This document shows, piece by piece, positions 1 through 6,371 of a stretch of DNA of 21,053 nt. Position 1 is the stretch's first letter. The number at the start of each line of letters is the position of its first letter. Source of the stretch: a virus; the IMG/VR virus record IMGVR_UViG_3300011116_000241, positions 1 through 21,053 of that record, one strand, 5' to 3'. Both the position numbers and the translations under genes were made by a program. The notes under the pieces were generated by a model, which did no database searches, had not been told where the DNA came from, and was given only the letters and a program-made list of their open reading frames with translations.

Positions 1-221
1 ACTTTTAGTGCCAACGCGGTTTCGGAAATTGTTGTCCCTAGTTATTTATGTTGTGCAATTGTGTGAATTGCTATCGGTGTGCCAAACCGACCTAAAAGGT
101 AATTCTCCATACCGACTTCCGCTTTATTTGGATTGCGCTGGTTACTCGCTTGTGCCCACCTAAGTCTGTCACCGCTTAGGATTTATGCCGAGGTGCGTTC
201 CCTTATTTGCGTGTCATAACT

Positions 222-242
222 CCGTGTAATGTGTTACATCGG
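222..242 (+). other. Stem-loop in the left noncoding region
   Basis: CCG + TGTAA pairs with TTACA + CGG around a TGTG loop, giving 8 bp with one bulged T at 239. It is one of several hairpins supporting a folded RNA here. Confidence 0.5.
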
Positions 243-284
243 CTAATTGCTAACCTTGCCGAATACCGTTACTAATGCCTAAAT

Positions 285-317
285 GTTATCCGCCGTGCTT
301 GGCAACGGGCGGATAAT
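285..317 (+). other. Strong stem-loop in the left noncoding region
   Basis: TTATCCGCC (286-294) pairs perfectly with GGCGGATAA (308-316); G285-T317 can add a G-U pair. The 13-nt loop can form a further TGC/GCA mini-stem. No T-run follows, so it does not look like an intrinsic terminator. Confidence 0.55.
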
Positions 318-360
318 CTGTGCTGGCTATAACGGACTTGCACTTTGTTACTGGATACTC

Positions 361-401
361 TGGACGGTGCCGCCAAAATAACGGATGCGGCTTGCCGTCT
401 G
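361..401 (+). other. Strong bulged stem-loop in the left noncoding region
   Basis: GACGGT (363-368) pairs with GCCGTC (394-399) and GCCGC (369-373) pairs with GCGGC (387-391), with TT 392-393 bulged. G362-T400 and T361-G401 can extend it as wobble pairs. The T368-G394 pair and both extensions are valid only in the plus-strand RNA, which supports the plus orientation. Confidence 0.55.
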
Positions 402-907
402 TGCCTTCCATATAAAAAATAAGTTGCAAAAACTGTCGTCAGGGCGGTGCGGTGCGGTGGTGATATTTCAACCAACAATGCGTTATGCCGATGCCTTCAC
501 CGTGTTTTTGTAACTTATTTAATTGTCATTGTTCGGTGAGAATAGGTACTGCCTAGAGCCGAAGTTGAGGTGTGTGCCTCTGCCATTTCTGGGTATGAAT
601 CCTGCCGCTTTTTTTACCCGATTCGGTCACGGGATAATTACGGGAGGAACGGTTGAACTGGGGTCCCTATCTCTATTTAGTTATGGGGTAATCCTATCAT
701 ATAAAGGAAATCACTGTTTTTAGAGGGTCAAATAACGGCGTTATAGCCCCGTAGAGAGGCAAATAAATGCTAGTGGCTAACTTATAGCACTTGCTAATCA
801 AAGTGTCTGTAATTGCCTTACAAGGCTAATTAACGGTATGTATAGGCAGTTGTTATTGCCGTGTGTGCGCTTGCAATGCCACGCATATATGGCTTTACAC
901 TTGGCTT

Positions 908-1129
908 ATGGCAAAAAATGAAGTGAATGTCAATATCGGCGAGTTATTTATTAGCATAACTACCGACCACAATTACCCAGATGTAATTGACGATATGATT
1001 AAACGCACTCGCGAATTGGCTCGCGGAATTATTGAAGATGTAAAAATTAACGGCGTTGATATTGATGATTTATTTGCCAATTTACACGCATCAGAATTTG
1101 ATGGCGATGATGATGAAGAAGATGAATAA
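908..1129 (+). CDS. Small acidic hypothetical protein
   Basis: A 73-residue ORF from ATG 908, with natural codon use and a strongly acidic tail of Asp and Glu residues (about residues 63-73). A GTG at 863 in the same frame would add 15 residues, but that stretch is Cys/Trp/Tyr-rich and overlaps the hairpin-rich DNA, so ATG 908 is preferred. No clear ribosome site precedes either start. No known domain is recognised. The pattern of a short beta-like N-terminus, a helix (DVIDDMIKRTRELARGII) and an acidic tail is seen in small phage proteins of unknown role. It is on the strand opposite the late operon and converges on the metallophosphoesterase gene. Its stop overlaps the next ORF as TAATG. Confidence 0.6.
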   Translation: MAKNEVNVNIGELFISITTDHNYPDVIDDMIKRTRELARGIIEDVKINGVDIDDLFANLHASEFDGDDDEEDE

Positions 1130-1233
1130 TGTGCCTAAGTTGTGGTAATTGTGCTACCGAGCATACATATTCTTTAGATAATGCAATTGATGCGGTGGAT
1201 GCTAGTCCAGCCAAATCTTATATTCGGCAGTAA
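1129..1233 (+). CDS. Tiny Cys-containing ORF (34 aa)
   Basis: The ATG at 1129 overlaps the stop of the acidic ORF (TAATG), which suggests translational coupling. The product begins MCLSCGNCATEH, with a CxxCGxC cluster close to the N-terminus, and ends at TAA 1231-1233. This start resembles small actinobacterial and phage proteins that open with a CxxCGC cluster followed by a His, and it echoes the CLECGCH motif inside the prohead protease of this phage. The 3' end overlaps the end of the minus-strand metallophosphoesterase gene by 32 nt. It could be a real metal-binding microprotein, a degraded remnant or chance; there is no independent support. Confidence 0.35.
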   Translation: MCLSCGNCATEHTYSLDNAIDAVDASPAKSYIRQ

Positions 1234-2239
1234 CTCTGCCTTTAATTGGGTCAATAAAGTGCAAACGCTGGCTGGGTATAGCACTAGCCGCTAATAAATC
1301 TCTGGCATAGCGGTTATCGCTTTCCGTGCTACCTGTTTGATATACCGAACCTAATCCGTTTGCCATAGGCCAACAAGCGTGTGTGTGGTAATGCCCAATA
1401 TATACATCTCTAAATTCCCAAGGATATGCACCACTACGCCAACGATTAGCGTGTTGAACAATGGCGGTTGGACTAGCAAACCCGTTGCGCCCAACTTCAT
1501 CACCGTGTATTAACAACGCTTTGTATTCGCCTATTTGCACTCTTTGAACATCATCTGGGCAATCTTGCCAAGTTAATCGTTTTTCACTACCCAATAATTG
1601 CCGTGCCAATTCATAACACATACGGTCAATATTGTCGTTGCGTGGCACATCTGCGCGCTTTGAACCTATACGCCCGTGGTTACCCCATTCCGCAACAACT
1701 AGCACTTTGTCGTAAATAGCAAGTGCTTCTCTAACTGTATCCACAATTAAACGGCTAACAGTTACATATTGTTCAAATAAAGTGCTATCCACTTCGTGTA
1801 ATTGCGCTGGATAATTAAATAATCCTTCCACCATATCGCCACCAAACATAATAACGGCATCATTTATGGGATGGTCTGCGCGTTGTATATTTGTAATTGC
1901 TTTGGCTTTAGATACAAATTCCAATACGCGTTTGCGCATTATTTGCGAGTTATATGTGGTTGTTTTTTTACTACCTTGCCAATCCGTTAAATGCCATAAC
2001 GCAACTTCTGGTTTCTTTTTGCCACCTTTTGCTACATTTGGTGGCGTTACTGGTTGAATCGGACCCATAGCCAAAGTGGCATCTTTAGCGGCTTGTATTG
2101 TTACTTCAACTAATTCGTTAGTGCGTTGTTTAGCATCTTTCAATTGTTTTTGAATTCTAATTAATGCTTTACGCAACTCCACAACATCATCACTAGCAAT
2201 TTCATTGGGAAGTTCTGATAATCGCTGGCTTATGCTCAT
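1202..2239 (-). CDS. Calcineurin-like metallophosphoesterase
   Basis: A 345-residue protein with the ordered metal-binding motifs of metallophosphoesterases: HLTDWQ (D86-x-Q88, where the classic motif is DxH), GGD (133-135), GNHGR (186-190), LIHGD (H245) and GHYHTH (282-287). The first 75 residues form a charged, probably helical or coiled extension with a Pro/Lys-rich linker before the catalytic domain. The family includes phosphodiesterases, nucleases and protein phosphatases; the substrate cannot be read from sequence. It may be a phage DNA-processing or nucleotide-hydrolysing enzyme. The start is ATG 2237-2239, overlapping the upstream stop as ATGA. It is the last gene of the minus-strand series; no terminator hairpin is visible after it, and the plus-strand ORFs converge here. 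Confidence 0.85.
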   Translation of the reverse strand: MSISQRLSELPNEIASDDVVELRKALIRIQKQLKDAKQRTNELVEVTIQAAKDATLAMGPIQPVTPPNVAKGGKKKPEVALWHLTDWQGSKKTTTYNSQIMRKRVLEFVSKAKAITNIQRADHPINDAVIMFGGDMVEGLFNYPAQLHEVDSTLFEQYVTVSRLIVDTVREALAIYDKVLVVAEWGNHGRIGSKRADVPRNDNIDRMCYELARQLLGSEKRLTWQDCPDDVQRVQIGEYKALLIHGDEVGRNGFASPTAIVQHANRWRSGAYPWEFRDVYIGHYHTHACWPMANGLGSVYQTGSTESDNRYARDLLAASAIPSQRLHFIDPIKGRVTAEYKIWLD

Positions 2240-2508
2240 ATTTTCCGTTTTGTTTTATCGTAAAAAGATGCGCTTTGCGCGTGTGTGGTGTAACCCAATT
2301 TGTCTAGCCAATTATCTTCGTGCTCAGGATTATTGAAAGCGCGAACTGTTTTTAATGAATCCATCATTAACCCAACCTTATATGGGTCTATTGCCTCAAT
2401 GCCAAGTAAAGCGCCCCATATTTTGCCAATAGTTAAAAAGTTAATATAGAAATCTCCGTGATGCATTTGTCTTTGTTCTAATATTTCTCTCATTTTTTGT
2501 TCTGACAT
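2236..2508 (-). CDS. DUF6378-like protein
   Basis: A 90-residue protein whose pattern matches the DUF6378 type seen in phages: R-x-x-x-HGDF near residues 13-20, a central IGKIWGALLG helix, DPYKVGLMMDSLKTVR, then a P-x-HEDNW-x-D-x-x-GY segment near the C-terminus. Function is not established; proteins of this kind are common in phage genomes. ATG 2506-2508 has a purine-rich GAAGGGG about 10 nt upstream. It overlaps the preceding gene by 19 nt and the next by 4 nt (ATGA), so the three are likely translated together. Confidence 0.65.
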   Translation of the reverse strand: MSEQKMREILEQRQMHHGDFYINFLTIGKIWGALLGIEAIDPYKVGLMMDSLKTVRAFNNPEHEDNWLDKLGYTTHAQSASFYDKTKRKI

Positions 2509-2732
2509 CTACAAACACCCCTTCTATGCTCATTAATGTTTATTTCGGCTAAACGATAACCTTCGGCGCGTAACGCTTTACAAATAGTGGTTGCTGGGAT
2601 GCCTTTTTCTACGGCTTCTATTAATGCTTCTAAATCTTCTTTATTTGTGATTTTTTTTAAGAAATTAGCATATGGACAACCATTATCCATTTGTTTCCAA
2701 CGGAACTGTTCAATGCTTTTTTTGAGTGCCAT
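2490..2732 (-). CDS. Small hypothetical protein, possible helix-turn-helix
   Basis: An 80-residue basic protein. Residues about 44-70 (GIPATTICKALRAEGYRL then NEHRRGVCRC) look like a short helix-turn-helix followed by an HRRG-x-C-x-C tail. I recall this arrangement in small actinophage proteins, but cannot confirm it. Two Cys at the end could bind metal or simply be charged-tail residues. No Shine-Dalgarno is obvious before ATG 2730-2732, so the start is less certain. It follows the HNH gene by 45 nt and overlaps the DUF6378-like gene. A DNA-binding or regulatory role is a guess. Confidence 0.55.
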   Translation of the reverse strand: MALKKSIEQFRWKQMDNGCPYANFLKKITNKEDLEALIEAVEKGIPATTICKALRAEGYRLAEININEHRRGVCRCQNKK

Positions 2733-2777
2733 ATGAGAAGGATACAGAAAAGGATGCCGAAAAGAAACGACACGCCG

Positions 2778-3188
2778 TTATAACCCTCTGGATTTAGCCT
2801 TACTTATTTGCAGACATTTGGCACACCTACGGCCTCTTTGTCCTTTCACATATTTAGTATTTTCTGGCGTAAATTCGTGCCCGTGTTTACAATGCGTTCT
2901 GGCGCTACGCAATTTGACTAATAAACTACGCTTTATATTATCTGATTGAGAAATAGCCTGTAAGTGGCGTGGATTTACACACGCTGGATTACGGCAAATA
3001 TGGTCTATTACTAATCCTGCTGGTATTTCACCTTTGAAATGCCTATATGCCCATCTATGAGCAGTAACTGCTTTGCCTGTTTCATCCGTAAATAGCCCAT
3101 ATCCACTATTTAATAATGCGCCTTGCCAAACCCAGCAACCGTTAATAACACGATATTTGATATGAAATTTAGCATCAATATTAGACAT
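2778..3188 (-). CDS. HNH homing-type endonuclease
   Basis: A 136-residue HNH nuclease. GCWVWQGA (17-24) and GYGLF (29-33) are followed by AHRWAY (43-48), the core IDHICRN-x-x-CVNPRHL (61-76; H63, N72, H75), and a C-terminal Cys/His pair set CKHGH (100-104) and CAKC (122-125) that could bind a second zinc. This matches the free-standing HNH_3 endonucleases common in phages. Such genes are usually selfish elements inserted between conserved genes, which fits the position just after the lysis cassette. The ATG is one base downstream of a 12-bp hairpin whose loop holds AAGGGGAAG, suggesting controlled translation. No split host gene or intron is seen nearby. Confidence 0.9.
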   Translation of the reverse strand: MSNIDAKFHIKYRVINGCWVWQGALLNSGYGLFTDETGKAVTAHRWAYRHFKGEIPAGLVIDHICRNPACVNPRHLQAISQSDNIKRSLLVKLRSARTHCKHGHEFTPENTKYVKGQRGRRCAKCLQISKAKSRGL

Positions 3189-3189
3189 A

Positions 3190-3222
3190 GTTGGGTAAAT
3201 GCTTCCCCTTCATTTACCCAAC
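3190..3222 (-). promoter_or_regulatory. 12-bp hairpin abutting the HNH start codon
   Basis: Perfect inverted repeat: GTTGGGTAAATG and its complement (3190-3201, 3211-3222) around a 9-nt loop. On the minus strand the loop reads AAGGGGAAG, the only Shine-Dalgarno-like sequence before the gene, and the ATG begins one nt after the stem. Folding would display the purine-rich loop but alter its distance to the start, so it may control translation of the endonuclease. No T-run follows on the minus strand, so a terminator is unlikely in that direction. Confidence 0.6.
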
Positions 3223-3232
3223 CACGATTTAT

Positions 3233-3472
3233 CTATTTAGTTTTTTTCTTGCGTGTTGGTTTTTTTGCCAACTCTTTTTCAACTACATCGGCTACTCTAC
3301 CAAAGGCTGGGTCATTTGGATTAATAGCGCGGATAGCGGGAGCAATAACGGCAATTAATCCAGCCGTTGCTATATCTTTGATATCTGTTGCACCAAGCGT
3401 ATAAGCCGTTACTGCCGCTACTAAAAACGAGCGGCCGTATGATTCAAGCGCTGATTTCATTTTTGGATTCAT
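3233..3472 (-). CDS. Small membrane protein, candidate holin
   Basis: A 79-residue protein from ATG 3470-3472, chosen over an in-frame upstream extension (to 3598) because AAGGAGG (3478-3484) sits 5 nt upstream and the extension lies inside the endolysin gene. Hydrophobic segments at about residues 12-27 (GRSFLVAAVTAYTLG) and 29-47 (IKDIATAGLIAVIAPAI), the motif RAINPNDPAFG and a Lys-rich tail resemble small phage membrane proteins next to lysin genes. The likely role is inner-membrane pore formation or its control at lysis. It lies 10 nt after the endolysin. A second candidate holin lies on the other side of the endolysin, so which one triggers lysis is unknown. Confidence 0.65.
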   Translation of the reverse strand: MNPKMKSALESYGRSFLVAAVTAYTLGATDIKDIATAGLIAVIAPAIRAINPNDPAFGRVADVVEKELAKKPTRKKKTK

Positions 3473-3482
3473 TTCTGCCTCC

Positions 3483-3965
3483 TTATGGTCGCGCAACTGC
3501 CATAATAACGGAATATGGTCGCTTTTTGCGATATACACCGCCACCATTTGATTGCGAGCCTTTTTTGTTAGGTGAGGTATTACCCTCAACACAGACAAGA
3601 TATTTGCCCGTGTTTTTGATAACTATGCCAGTATGGTCGGGTTGTGCATCGTCATCAAACTGGAAAAAAGCAATATCTCCTTCTTTAGCCTCTCCAATAG
3701 GAACAAGTTTGTTATGTTTTGAAAACCATTTTAAGCCAGCATCACAACTAGCAAAGCCTTTGGCGCTAGATGCGGCAATTCTTTTACTTTCATCTGCTTG
3801 GTCAAATATCCACGACACAAACATTGCACACCAAGGTTGTCCGTTTAATCCATACCATTTGCCATACATTGTTTTGTTGGTTGGTTGTTCCTCATAACCA
3901 ATTTGTGAAATGGCTAAGTTTTTGATTAATTCATTATTTAATAAGGAACTTGTAGATTTCGTCAA
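3483..3965 (-). CDS. CHAP-domain endolysin
   Basis: A 160-residue peptidoglycan hydrolase, essentially one CHAP (cysteine amidohydrolase/peptidase) domain. C46 in GQPWCAMFVSW, H111 in PDHTGIV and E127/N129 in CVEGNTS are the expected catalytic residues. No separate cell-wall-binding domain is present, so it is shorter than most actinophage lysins. The start is TTG 3963-3965, supported by GGAGG (3972-3976) six nt upstream; there is no better ATG or GTG in frame before the domain. It overlaps the upstream membrane-protein gene by 32 nt. It would cleave peptide bonds of the wall after holin action. Confidence 0.9.
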   Translation of the reverse strand: MTKSTSSLLNNELIKNLAISQIGYEEQPTNKTMYGKWYGLNGQPWCAMFVSWIFDQADESKRIAASSAKGFASCDAGLKWFSKHNKLVPIGEAKEGDIAFFQFDDDAQPDHTGIVIKNTGKYLVCVEGNTSPNKKGSQSNGGGVYRKKRPYSVIMAVARP

Positions 3966-4152
3966 TTCTTGCCTCCAGTTTGTCTACTTTGTTATCTATA
4001 TCTTTAATTTTATCTTTAATGCTTGTGCCACCATTAGGTTTTAATTCTGCCAAATAATACTTGACTAAATGCCTAACACCAATAGCCAAAGCACCTATTA
4101 ATGTGGTTATAGATACGGCTAGAGCAGCCCATTCAGTAGCAGACATAGTCAT
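3934..4152 (-). CDS. Holin-like protein, one TM plus coiled coil
   Basis: A 72-residue protein with one N-terminal hydrophobic segment (about residues 8-28, ALAVSITTLIGALAIGV), then a charged helical part with heptad spacing (KDKIKDIDNKVDKLEARIDEIYKF). This layout and its position directly before the endolysin match type III-like or actinophage holins; a structural or superinfection role cannot be excluded. The start is ATG 4150-4152, with another ATG two codons later; neither has a clear Shine-Dalgarno. Confidence 0.7.
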   Translation of the reverse strand: MTMSATEWAALAVSITTLIGALAIGVRHLVKYYLAELKPNGGTSIKDKIKDIDNKVDKLEARIDEIYKFLIK

Positions 4153-4161
4153 AATATTACA

Positions 4162-4392
4162 TTATGGATAGACAGAATCCGTAATTTTACGCCAATTTGT
4201 GCCGTTCCAAAATACTAATTTATTAGTAGCAGTATCAAAGAATATATCGCCCGTGCGTGGGTTACTTGGCGGGTTTGTGGTGATATTAACATTAGGGGCA
4301 GTAAATCGTTGTGCGCGTTCTAATTTTTCTAACCGATTTGTTATTTCGTGAAAAAGTAGCCGTAAATCTGGCGGTTGGTTTATATATGCCAT
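4162..4392 (-). CDS. Small fibre-associated or virion protein
   Basis: A 76-residue protein. The N-terminal half is helical and charged (LRLLFHEITNRLEKLERAQ). The second half contains NPRTGDIFFDTATNKLVFWNG with a following Trp, a short beta motif of the 'GDIYYDTTTNKLxxWNG' kind that recurs in phage fibre and minor tail proteins. It probably belongs with the virion-surface or fibre genes rather than with lysis, although it sits between the minor tail gene and the holin. A weak AAGG lies before ATG 4390-4392. The exact role is unknown. Confidence 0.6.
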   Translation of the reverse strand: MAYINQPPDLRLLFHEITNRLEKLERAQRFTAPNVNITTNPPSNPRTGDIFFDTATNKLVFWNGTNWRKITDSVYP

Positions 4393-4399
4393 ATGTGCC

Positions 4400-5500
4400 T
4401 TAGTTTGTAGTAACAGTTAAAGTAATGGTAACACGCTCTGGACCATTTTCACCGGGCTGGACATTGAAACCGACAATGCGATATATCTCATCCAAACCAT
4501 TAGGAAAGCGTGGGTCGGTAATCATTAAGCGAGCATCATCACCTATTGAATAAGTGCCAAATACTGGAACTTCATAAGCAGGAACAACAATGTTAATAAT
4601 TGGCGGTGGTTCAGATAATGCCAATACTTGCGCAGTTGCTAATTCATCTAATACATTGGCATCTGTTATATCTGAATAATTAGCAGAGTTTTCCAATAAC
4701 GGCCAACCTGCCAATAATTTACTTGTATTTTGTGCAGATGCTTGTAATTTACCTTCATTAGAACCAGCACCAATAACATATAAAGTATTACCAATAATTG
4801 AACCATCTTCGGGATATTCATATTCAACAATATTGCCAGCAGGAAATAAAAATACAGGTGTGCCAGTATCACCAATACCCGTATCAATATTGCCTGTGCG
4901 TGGATAACCTAATATCAAAGTTTTTAATGGTTCATTTGTTATGGCATCGTATTCAACTTTGATTGTAAAATCAAAACCATTATCTTGATTTGATAAATCT
5001 TTTATTGCTTGCCAAACATTTTTTAATTCGTAATTATAATAAACACGGTTAATTAACACACCAGATGTTTGTGAACCAACTATAACGCCAATATTGCCAT
5101 ATGTAGCACTTTGTGCGTTATTTATTAAAGTTCTTGCTATAACTAATTGGTCAATATTAGAAAAAGCCGTAGTTGTTGTTATTAATCTATGTTCAAAATA
5201 ACTTTCAAATTCTCTGGCAGTAATATTTAATGTTTGGTCAGCAGATGAATATGACCGATTCCAGATAACGCCACCCCAAACAAGTGTGCCATTTCTATCT
5301 ACATAAATAGCATTACGCGCTGGTTGAGTTGCCGCATCTACATTGTATTGGTCGGTGTTGATTCCAGATATAAGCAAACGAGCGTTAAAAGTTCCAGCCT
5401 GATTTAATTGTTGAGTAAAACTTACTGATGTTAGCGGTAACTCCGCAATAATTTCATTGGTAAGTAGGTCGGCAAATAAATACCGATAAGTGGTAGTCAT
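4400..5500 (-). CDS. Minor tail protein (Gp37-like baseplate/tail tip)
   Basis: A 366-residue protein. The N-terminus (SFTQQLNQAGTFNARL, then RNAIYVDRNGTLVWGGVI and LNITAREFESYFEHRL) follows the pattern of siphovirus ReqiPepy6 Gp37-like and Tal-N-type tail-tip proteins. The middle carries NVWQAIKDLSNQDNGFDFT, and the C-terminal part (GDDARLMITDP then YRIVGFNV) is typical of the same group. These proteins close or cap the tail tip below the distal tail protein and hold receptor-binding parts. It is unusual that the gene lies after the fibre genes instead of next to the distal tail protein. GGAG precedes ATG 5498-5500. Confidence 0.8.
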   Translation of the reverse strand: MTTTYRYLFADLLTNEIIAELPLTSVSFTQQLNQAGTFNARLLISGINTDQYNVDAATQPARNAIYVDRNGTLVWGGVIWNRSYSSADQTLNITAREFESYFEHRLITTTTAFSNIDQLVIARTLINNAQSATYGNIGVIVGSQTSGVLINRVYYNYELKNVWQAIKDLSNQDNGFDFTIKVEYDAITNEPLKTLILGYPRTGNIDTGIGDTGTPVFLFPAGNIVEYEYPEDGSIIGNTLYVIGAGSNEGKLQASAQNTSKLLAGWPLLENSANYSDITDANVLDELATAQVLALSEPPPIINIVVPAYEVPVFGTYSIGDDARLMITDPRFPNGLDEIYRIVGFNVQPGENGPERVTITLTVTTN

Positions 5501-5510
5501 TTGCTAACTC

Positions 5511-6371
5511 CTAATAAGTTATTGAGCCGCTTCCTGTAAAAGTATAAATTGTGTTTCCGCCTGAAGTTGTAACAGTTGGAGAACCAGTTGTTGATGTTGC
5601 GGCTTGTGGCGCGCTCAAAATGACTATACCTGAACCACCAGCGCCGCCTTCGCCTGAACCACCATTATAGTTGGACCCACCTCCACCGCCACCACCTGTG
5701 TTTGTTGTCCCATTTTGAGCATTAAGGCTAGGTGTTGCTCCATTACCACCGCCACCAGTTCCACCTAATCCATCTCTTGCGCCACCACCACCACCTGCGC
5801 GTGTTACCGCAGAACCAGTAATAGTAGAACTTAAACCAATTCCACCAACACCGCCTTGCCATTTCGGTGATGCGGATATTGCGTCACCGCCAACAGCGCC
5901 AGCACCACCACCACCACCGCCGCCATTATTACCGTTTCCATCTCTACCGCCAGTATTGCCTTGACCAGCAACGCCTGAACCTCCAATAGTATTGAAAAAA
6001 CCAGCGCTACCGCCGCCTGAACCGCCGTTTCCTCCTTGTGCGCCATTACTACGCGCACCACTACCACCACCTTCTGATGTGATACTGGCAAAAACAGAGT
6101 TGCTACCTTTACCACCCGCAGTAGCAGGTGGACCCCCAATACCTCCCGCACCTACTGTAACTGTATAGGTTGTGCTAACGACCGCATTAAAAGTGCTAGT
6201 TAAATATCCGCCAGCGCCACCACCGCCAGAAGGATTGCCAGTATTATCCCCACCTCCACCACCGCCACCTGCAATTACTAAATAAGTAACTGTAACAGGT
6301 GGAATATATGCGCTATTACCAACCAACATAGAGCGGCTGATAACTTTATTTTTAATGCTGATACAAGCCAT
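5511..6371 (-). CDS. Glycine-rich tail adhesin/fibre, copy C
   Basis: A 286-residue protein dominated by polyglycine blocks. The N-terminus shares SMLVGNSAY then a YLVIAGGGGGGG segment with the two other copies. Long Gly runs (residues about 38-255) alternate with short beta motifs (TTYTVTVGAGG, SNSVFASIT). After GGSGIVIL comes a C-terminal beta element TGSPTVTTSGG-x-TIYTF, near-identical to that of copy B. Gly-rich proteins of this kind occur in aquatic phages; by analogy with the polyglycine-helix adhesin gp38 of phage S16 they may form a receptor-binding tip. The start overlaps the upstream stop (TAATG). Confidence 0.8.
   Translation of the reverse strand: MACISIKNKVISRSMLVGNSAYIPPVTVTYLVIAGGGGGGGDNTGNPSGGGGAGGYLTSTFNAVVSTTYTVTVGAGGIGGPPATAGGKGSNSVFASITSEGGGSGARSNGAQGGNGGSGGGSAGFFNTIGGSGVAGQGNTGGRDGNGNNGGGGGGGAGAVGGDAISASPKWQGGVGGIGLSSTITGSAVTRAGGGGGARDGLGGTGGGGNGATPSLNAQNGTTNTGGGGGGGSNYNGGSGEGGAGGSGIVILSAPQAATSTTGSPTVTTSGGNTIYTFTGSGSITY

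Larger units (their letters stand above)
1..860 (+). ncRNA. Candidate large structured noncoding RNA (no gene seen)
   Basis: No credible protein gene is seen on either strand across these 860 nt; the few ORFs are short, lack convincing ribosome sites and have unnatural composition. Hand counts of several lines give about 45-50% G+C, above the nearby coding lines. Local hairpins are dense: 74-90, 159-180, 222-242, 285-317, 361-401, about 570-583 (GAGG/CCTC), 733-745, 767-789, 787-805 and 845-860. Several stems need G-U pairs on the plus strand (285/317, 362/400, 368/394), which would be A-C mismatches on the minus strand, so a plus-strand RNA is favoured. No tRNA T-loop or CCA-end pattern was found. 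Size, structure and phage location recall GOLLD- or ROOL-type giant RNAs; this is inference only. The RNA may extend past the left edge. It could instead be an origin or packaging region. Confidence 0.4.

Noticed and set aside
272-478. 68-aa minus-strand ORF in the left block
   Set aside because: Arg/Ser/Thr-rich with no domain, no ribosome site, and it overlaps the strongest hairpins; likely chance.
523-723. 66-aa plus-strand ORF in the left block
   Set aside because: No convincing ribosome site or family, and composition looks random; better explained by the structured noncoding block.
863-907. GTG-initiated N-terminal extension of the acidic ORF
   Set aside because: Cys/Trp/Tyr-rich 15 residues unlike the rest, no ribosome site; ATG 908 gives a more natural protein.
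730-910. Possible tRNA among the hairpins before the plus-strand ORFs
   Set aside because: No GTTC-type T-loop, no 7-bp acceptor pair and no CCA-adjacent end on either strand.
3473-3598. Upstream extension of the small membrane protein
   Set aside because: Lies inside the endolysin gene; AAGGAGG 5 nt before ATG 3472 defines the start.
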